Of a stretch of DNA of 9,152 nt, positions 6,514 to 9,152 are shown in pieces. The notes under the pieces were generated by a model that worked only from the letters and a program-made list of their open reading frames with translations, searched no databases and was not told the DNA's origin. The position numbers were made by a program, and so were the translations under genes. Numbering within the stretch: the first letter of the stretch is position 1; each line of letters begins with the position of its first letter. Source of the stretch: CAYWHE01 sp964458125 (GTDB lineage Bacteria > Bacteroidota > Bacteroidia > AKYH767-A > OLB10); assembly GCA_964458125.1 (NCBI GenBank), contig CAYWHE010000167.1:1-9152 (forward strand), read 5' to 3'.

Positions 6514-7788
6514 CCCGTAAAGTTCAAAGGCTTTTTTCTCCAGTTCTTCCCGGTGGTCGGGATGTGCAATGTCGATCAGTGCTTTCGCACGCGCCCCCAT
6601 GTTCTTTCCATAGAGGTTGGCAATACCGTATTCGGTAACCACGTAGTGGACGTGGGCCCGGGTGGTGACCACGCCGGCTCCCGGTTTCAGCACCGGTACG
6701 ATCTTGGAAAGTCCTTTGCCGGTGAGGGATGGCAAAGCGATTATGGGTTTGCCTCCTTCGCTCAGCGATGCTCCGCGGATGAAGTCCATCTGCCCGCCTA
6801 CACCGCTGTAAATACTGCTTCCGATGGAGTCGGCACAGACCTGCCCGCTCAGGTCGATTTCAATGGCGCTGTTGATGGCCGTCACCCTGTTGTTTCTTCG
6901 TATAACGCTGGCGTCATTCACATAGGCCGCATCGAGCATGGCCACCATGGGGTTGTCATGGATGAAGTCGTATAGTTTCCATGTGCCCATGGCAAAGGTG
7001 GAAACGATTTTGCCCGGGTGGTTTTTCTTTTTTCGTCCGTTGATCACACCGCTTTCCACCAGTGGCAAAATGGCATCGGTGAACATTTCGGTGTGTATGC
7101 CCAGGTCGCGGTGGTTGCCGAGGCATTCCAGAACGGCAGCGGGAATGCCGCCAATACCCATTTGCAGGGTGGCCCCGTCTTCAATGATGCCGGCAATGTG
7201 TTGCCCGATAGCCAGTTCCTTTTCAGTCGCTTTTTTATGTTCCGTTTCCAGCATGGGATCTTCGGCGTACACGGTTGCCGTAAACCGGCTGCTGTGTACC
7301 TGCCCGTCACCGTGTGAACGGGGCATGTTGGGATTGACCAGGGCAATGATCTTTTTGGCCGAGTCTACGGCGGCTTTGCATACATCAACGGAAATGCCCA
7401 GGGAGCAGAACCCGTGCCGGTCGGGCGTAGATACCTGGATCAGGGCAGTATCCACCGGCATCACCCCTTTTCGGAACAGGGCGGGAACCTCGCTCAGAAA
7501 TATGGGGATGTATTGTACGTTGGCATGATCCACATACGGCCTGATGTTGGAGCCCACAAAAAAACTGTTTACGTGAAAGGCTTTGGCATATTCCGGCCGG
7601 GCATAGCTGGCGTCACCTTCCGTATGCAGGTGTATGATTTCAACGCCTTCCAGTGAGGCATGGCGTCCGGCAAGGGCCCGCACCAATACCTGCGGTGTGG
7701 CAGCGCCTCCGTGAATAAAAACCCGTTCATGGCTCTTGACGTAAAGCAGCGCATCTTCCGGCGACTGATAAGTGGGCAGGGTGGTCAC
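6505..7788 (-). CDS. Acetyl-CoA hydrolase/4-hydroxybutyrate CoA-transferase family enzyme
   Basis: This 427-residue cytosolic enzyme belongs to the class I CoA-transferase group that includes acetyl-CoA hydrolases, 4-hydroxybutyrate and butyryl-CoA:acetate CoA-transferases. These move CoA between an acyl-CoA and a carboxylate through a glutamyl-CoA thioester. Visible signatures are an N-terminal ERVFIHGGAATP (21-32), MGIGGIPAAVL (210-220), LGIHTEMFTDA (229-239) with the presumed catalytic Glu234, the glycine-rich YSGVGGQMDFIRGA (327-340) and TEYGIANL (385-392). Length and motif order match a full family member. The start codon is GTG: no in-frame ATG occurs before Met109, and a TGA at 7806-7804 bounds the frame upstream. 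The sequence resolves neither hydrolase from transferase nor the acyl group; acetate, propionate, butyrate or succinate are all possible. It is 53 bases downstream of the AI-2E family gene and may share its transcript. I see no intrinsic terminator after it. Confidence 0.9.
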   Translation of the reverse strand: MTTLPTYQSPEDALLYVKSHERVFIHGGAATPQVLVRALAGRHASLEGVEIIHLHTEGDASYARPEYAKAFHVNSFFVGSNIRPYVDHANVQYIPIFLSEVPALFRKGVMPVDTALIQVSTPDRHGFCSLGISVDVCKAAVDSAKKIIALVNPNMPRSHGDGQVHSSRFTATVYAEDPMLETEHKKATEKELAIGQHIAGIIEDGATLQMGIGGIPAAVLECLGNHRDLGIHTEMFTDAILPLVESGVINGRKKKNHPGKIVSTFAMGTWKLYDFIHDNPMVAMLDAAYVNDASVIRRNNRVTAINSAIEIDLSGQVCADSIGSSIYSGVGGQMDFIRGASLSEGGKPIIALPSLTGKGLSKIVPVLKPGAGVVTTRAHVHYVVTEYGIANLYGKNMGARAKALIDIAHPDHREELEKKAFELYGMR

Positions 7789-7841
7789 AATGGAGTGGGG
7801 ATTTCAGAATGGATCCAGGTTCAACCAGGATAAGTCAATGA

Positions 7842-8948
7842 TTATTTCTTCTTGAGTTTTTTAAACAGCTTATCCTGTATGTGTTCCCGGCTCCGGTAAT
7901 TGACGTCTTCACCGATCACGAATCCGAAAGGTTTCAGCGGCTCCACGTGATCGCAGATCACCTTGATCATGCCGGTAACGGGCATGCACAGCACCATACC
8001 GGGCAAACCCCACATCATGGCACTGGCCACCAGGGCAATCGTAGCCGTCAGCGGGTTAATGCTGACCGAACTGCCGACCACATACGGCGTAATGAAATTA
8101 TTGTCGAGGAACTGCACCAGCATGCATACGCCGGCTACCCCGATCGCATAGCTGATTTCATCCTTGGTCAGCAGGGCCATTAAAATGGGCAGAATGCTGC
8201 CGATCAGCACGCCCACGTATGGAATGATGTTGAGCAGTGCCGCCAGCACGCCAAAAAGAATGGCATGTTCAATGCCCAGCAGGACGAACCCCGTGGAGTT
8301 CAGAATAGCCAGGATCAGCACATCAAAAAACAATCCCTTCAGGTAATTCTGTGAAACCGAAGTGACCTTTTTAATAATGGCCAGGATGTTTTCATGGTCC
8401 CGGTCACCGCTGATGATGACGATAAAGGTTTTGTATTTTTCCTTGTAAATCGTCAGGAAAAAAACGTAAATCGGGATGAGGGCAAAACTGGCCATCACAT
8501 TGGTGGTTGCCGAAAACAGGCCCAGCAGGTATTCATCACCGGAACCGGCCGTTTCCTTGACCTTTTCATCAATCCATTTCAACTGCTCCCGCCGGCTGAT
8601 GTGAAAATTTTCATTGATGAAGGACTGCAGCCGCTGGATCTTGGTGTCGAGTGCCTGTCGCAGGGCCGGCAGGTCATCGCTGAAACTGGCAACCTGGTAA
8701 TAAAAGAAATAGATCAGCAGCCCAAATAATCCCATGGCCAGGATGATACTGATGATGATGGCCAGCCAGCGTGGAAACCTCCAGCGGATGAGGCGGTTGG
8801 ATATGGGAAGCAGCAGGAAGGTGAAAAATATGGAAATCGTCAGCGGAATGAGCAGGTCCCTGGCCAGCATCAGCACGGCAACGATCAGGAAAAGCAGGAA
8901 GAGTTTAACGGTAATCTTGAAATAAAGTGGGTAATCCTGTTGGGACAT
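7842..8948 (-). CDS. AI-2E family transporter (PF01594, formerly UPF0118)
   Basis: This 368-residue inner-membrane protein has the layout of the AI-2E/TqsA-YdiK-PerM family. Two close N-terminal hydrophobic helices (about 12-29 and 33-49) and a third (61-84) precede a soluble, charged region (85-145). Several more membrane segments follow from about 147 to 330. Family signatures include IPIYVFFLTIYKEKY (158-172), LNIIPYVGVLIGSILP (239-254), LDNNFITPYVVG (281-292) and PVTGMIKVICDHVEPLKPFGFVIGE (323-347; the key part is HVEPLKPFG). The tail is strongly basic (KKLKKK). Proven activities in the family range from autoinducer-2 export to sodium/proton antiport, so the substrate is open; the family name should not be read as evidence of quorum sensing here. 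It is the first gene of a minus-strand pair with the CoA-transferase. The ATG at 8948 is the natural start. Confidence 0.92.
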   Translation of the reverse strand: MSQQDYPLYFKITVKLFLLFLIVAVLMLARDLLIPLTISIFFTFLLLPISNRLIRWRFPRWLAIIISIILAMGLFGLLIYFFYYQVASFSDDLPALRQALDTKIQRLQSFINENFHISRREQLKWIDEKVKETAGSGDEYLLGLFSATTNVMASFALIPIYVFFLTIYKEKYKTFIVIISGDRDHENILAIIKKVTSVSQNYLKGLFFDVLILAILNSTGFVLLGIEHAILFGVLAALLNIIPYVGVLIGSILPILMALLTKDEISYAIGVAGVCMLVQFLDNNFITPYVVGSSVSINPLTATIALVASAMMWGLPGMVLCMPVTGMIKVICDHVEPLKPFGFVIGEDVNYRSREHIQDKLFKKLKKK

Positions 8949-9152
8949 GCGGCTCGTTTTTCAAGAACCTAAAGTACTGGATTTATGAATTCCCCCGACT
9001 GTCGGCCGGTTTTTTTATCTCCCGGGGCGCTTCAATCGGCCGGATGCCGGGTTGACCCCTTTCTGTCACGGCGGCTGGCGCTTCCGTTGCCTGTTTCACC
9101 ACTGACGGGGGCTAATTTCCCGTAACCGGATATGGCAGGCACCGCAAAAGCG

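Noticed and set aside
6348..6975. Plus-strand frames of 96 and 167 codons over the start of the convergent gap and the CoA-transferase
   Set aside because: They mostly overlap the well-supported CoA-transferase on the other strand and show no domain pattern.
8969..8976. Minus-strand TACTTTAG as a -7 element for the AI-2E family gene
   Set aside because: It differs by one base from TAnnTTTG and has no TTG at the expected distance; too weak to list as a promoter.
8992..9016. Possible terminator: CCGACTGTCGG followed by a T-run on the plus strand
   Set aside because: The palindrome leaves a stem of only four pairs once a three-base loop is allowed, and no plus-strand gene lies to its left within 2.6 kb.
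9002..9043. TCGGCCGG repeated at 9002-9009 and 9036-9043
   Set aside because: An 8-base GC-rich word repeated twice in a GC-rich stretch is likely chance; no array or further copies nearby.
9032..9152. Minus-strand open frame entering from the right edge and ending at a TGA (39 codons)
   Set aside because: It could be the end of another gene, but a frame this short is expected by chance and its residues match nothing I know. Sequence to the right is needed.
9132..9152. ATG near the right edge starting M-A-G-T-A-K-A on the plus strand
   Set aside because: Only seven codons are inside the window, too few to support a gene call.

Overview
The window looks like a chromosomal segment of a Bacteroidota bacterium of moderate GC content. 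The signs are a membrane-anchored AraC-type regulator, start codons preceded by A-rich leaders rather than Shine-Dalgarno sequences, one exact match to the Bacteroidota -7 promoter motif TAnnTTTG, and lipoprotein and secreted beta-barrel genes typical of the phylum. I cannot name a genus. I see no rRNA, tRNA, CRISPR array, insertion sequence or phage gene.

Layout, left to right. (1) Positions 1-585 (+) hold the 3' part of a membrane-bound AraC-family regulator whose 5' end lies outside the window. (2) A 231-base gap with a near-perfect palindrome leads to a two-gene unit (+): a lipoprotein alpha/beta hydrolase of the proline iminopeptidase type (817-1827) and, 8 bases on, a secreted beta-barrel-like protein (1836-2534). 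A strong intrinsic terminator (about 2583-2627) closes this unit. (3) After an AT-rich gap with a good promoter match comes a small DUF1801 protein (2868-3251). (4) A second two-gene unit (+) holds phosphoenolpyruvate synthase ppsA (3501-5948) and, 5 bases on, a TerB-like helical protein (5954-6328). (5) Facing these on the minus strand are an AI-2E family (PF01594) membrane protein (8948-7842) and, 53 bases downstream, an acetyl-CoA hydrolase/CoA-transferase family enzyme (7788-6505). (6) The last 200 bases contain no gene I can support.

How they may work together: PpsA (pyruvate to PEP) and the CoA-transferase (acyl-CoA/carboxylate exchange) both act around the pyruvate/acetyl-CoA node, which suits growth on organic acids, but they lie on opposite strands and are not one operon. 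The hydrolase/beta-barrel pair is an envelope module and could be controlled by the adjacent AraC-type regulator; this is inference from position. I found no convincing new multi-gene system. The points most worth a second look are the ppsA/TerB-like pairing, the inverted repeat just upstream of ppsA, the palindrome before the hydrolase, and an Asn where the hydrolase family usually has its catalytic Asp.
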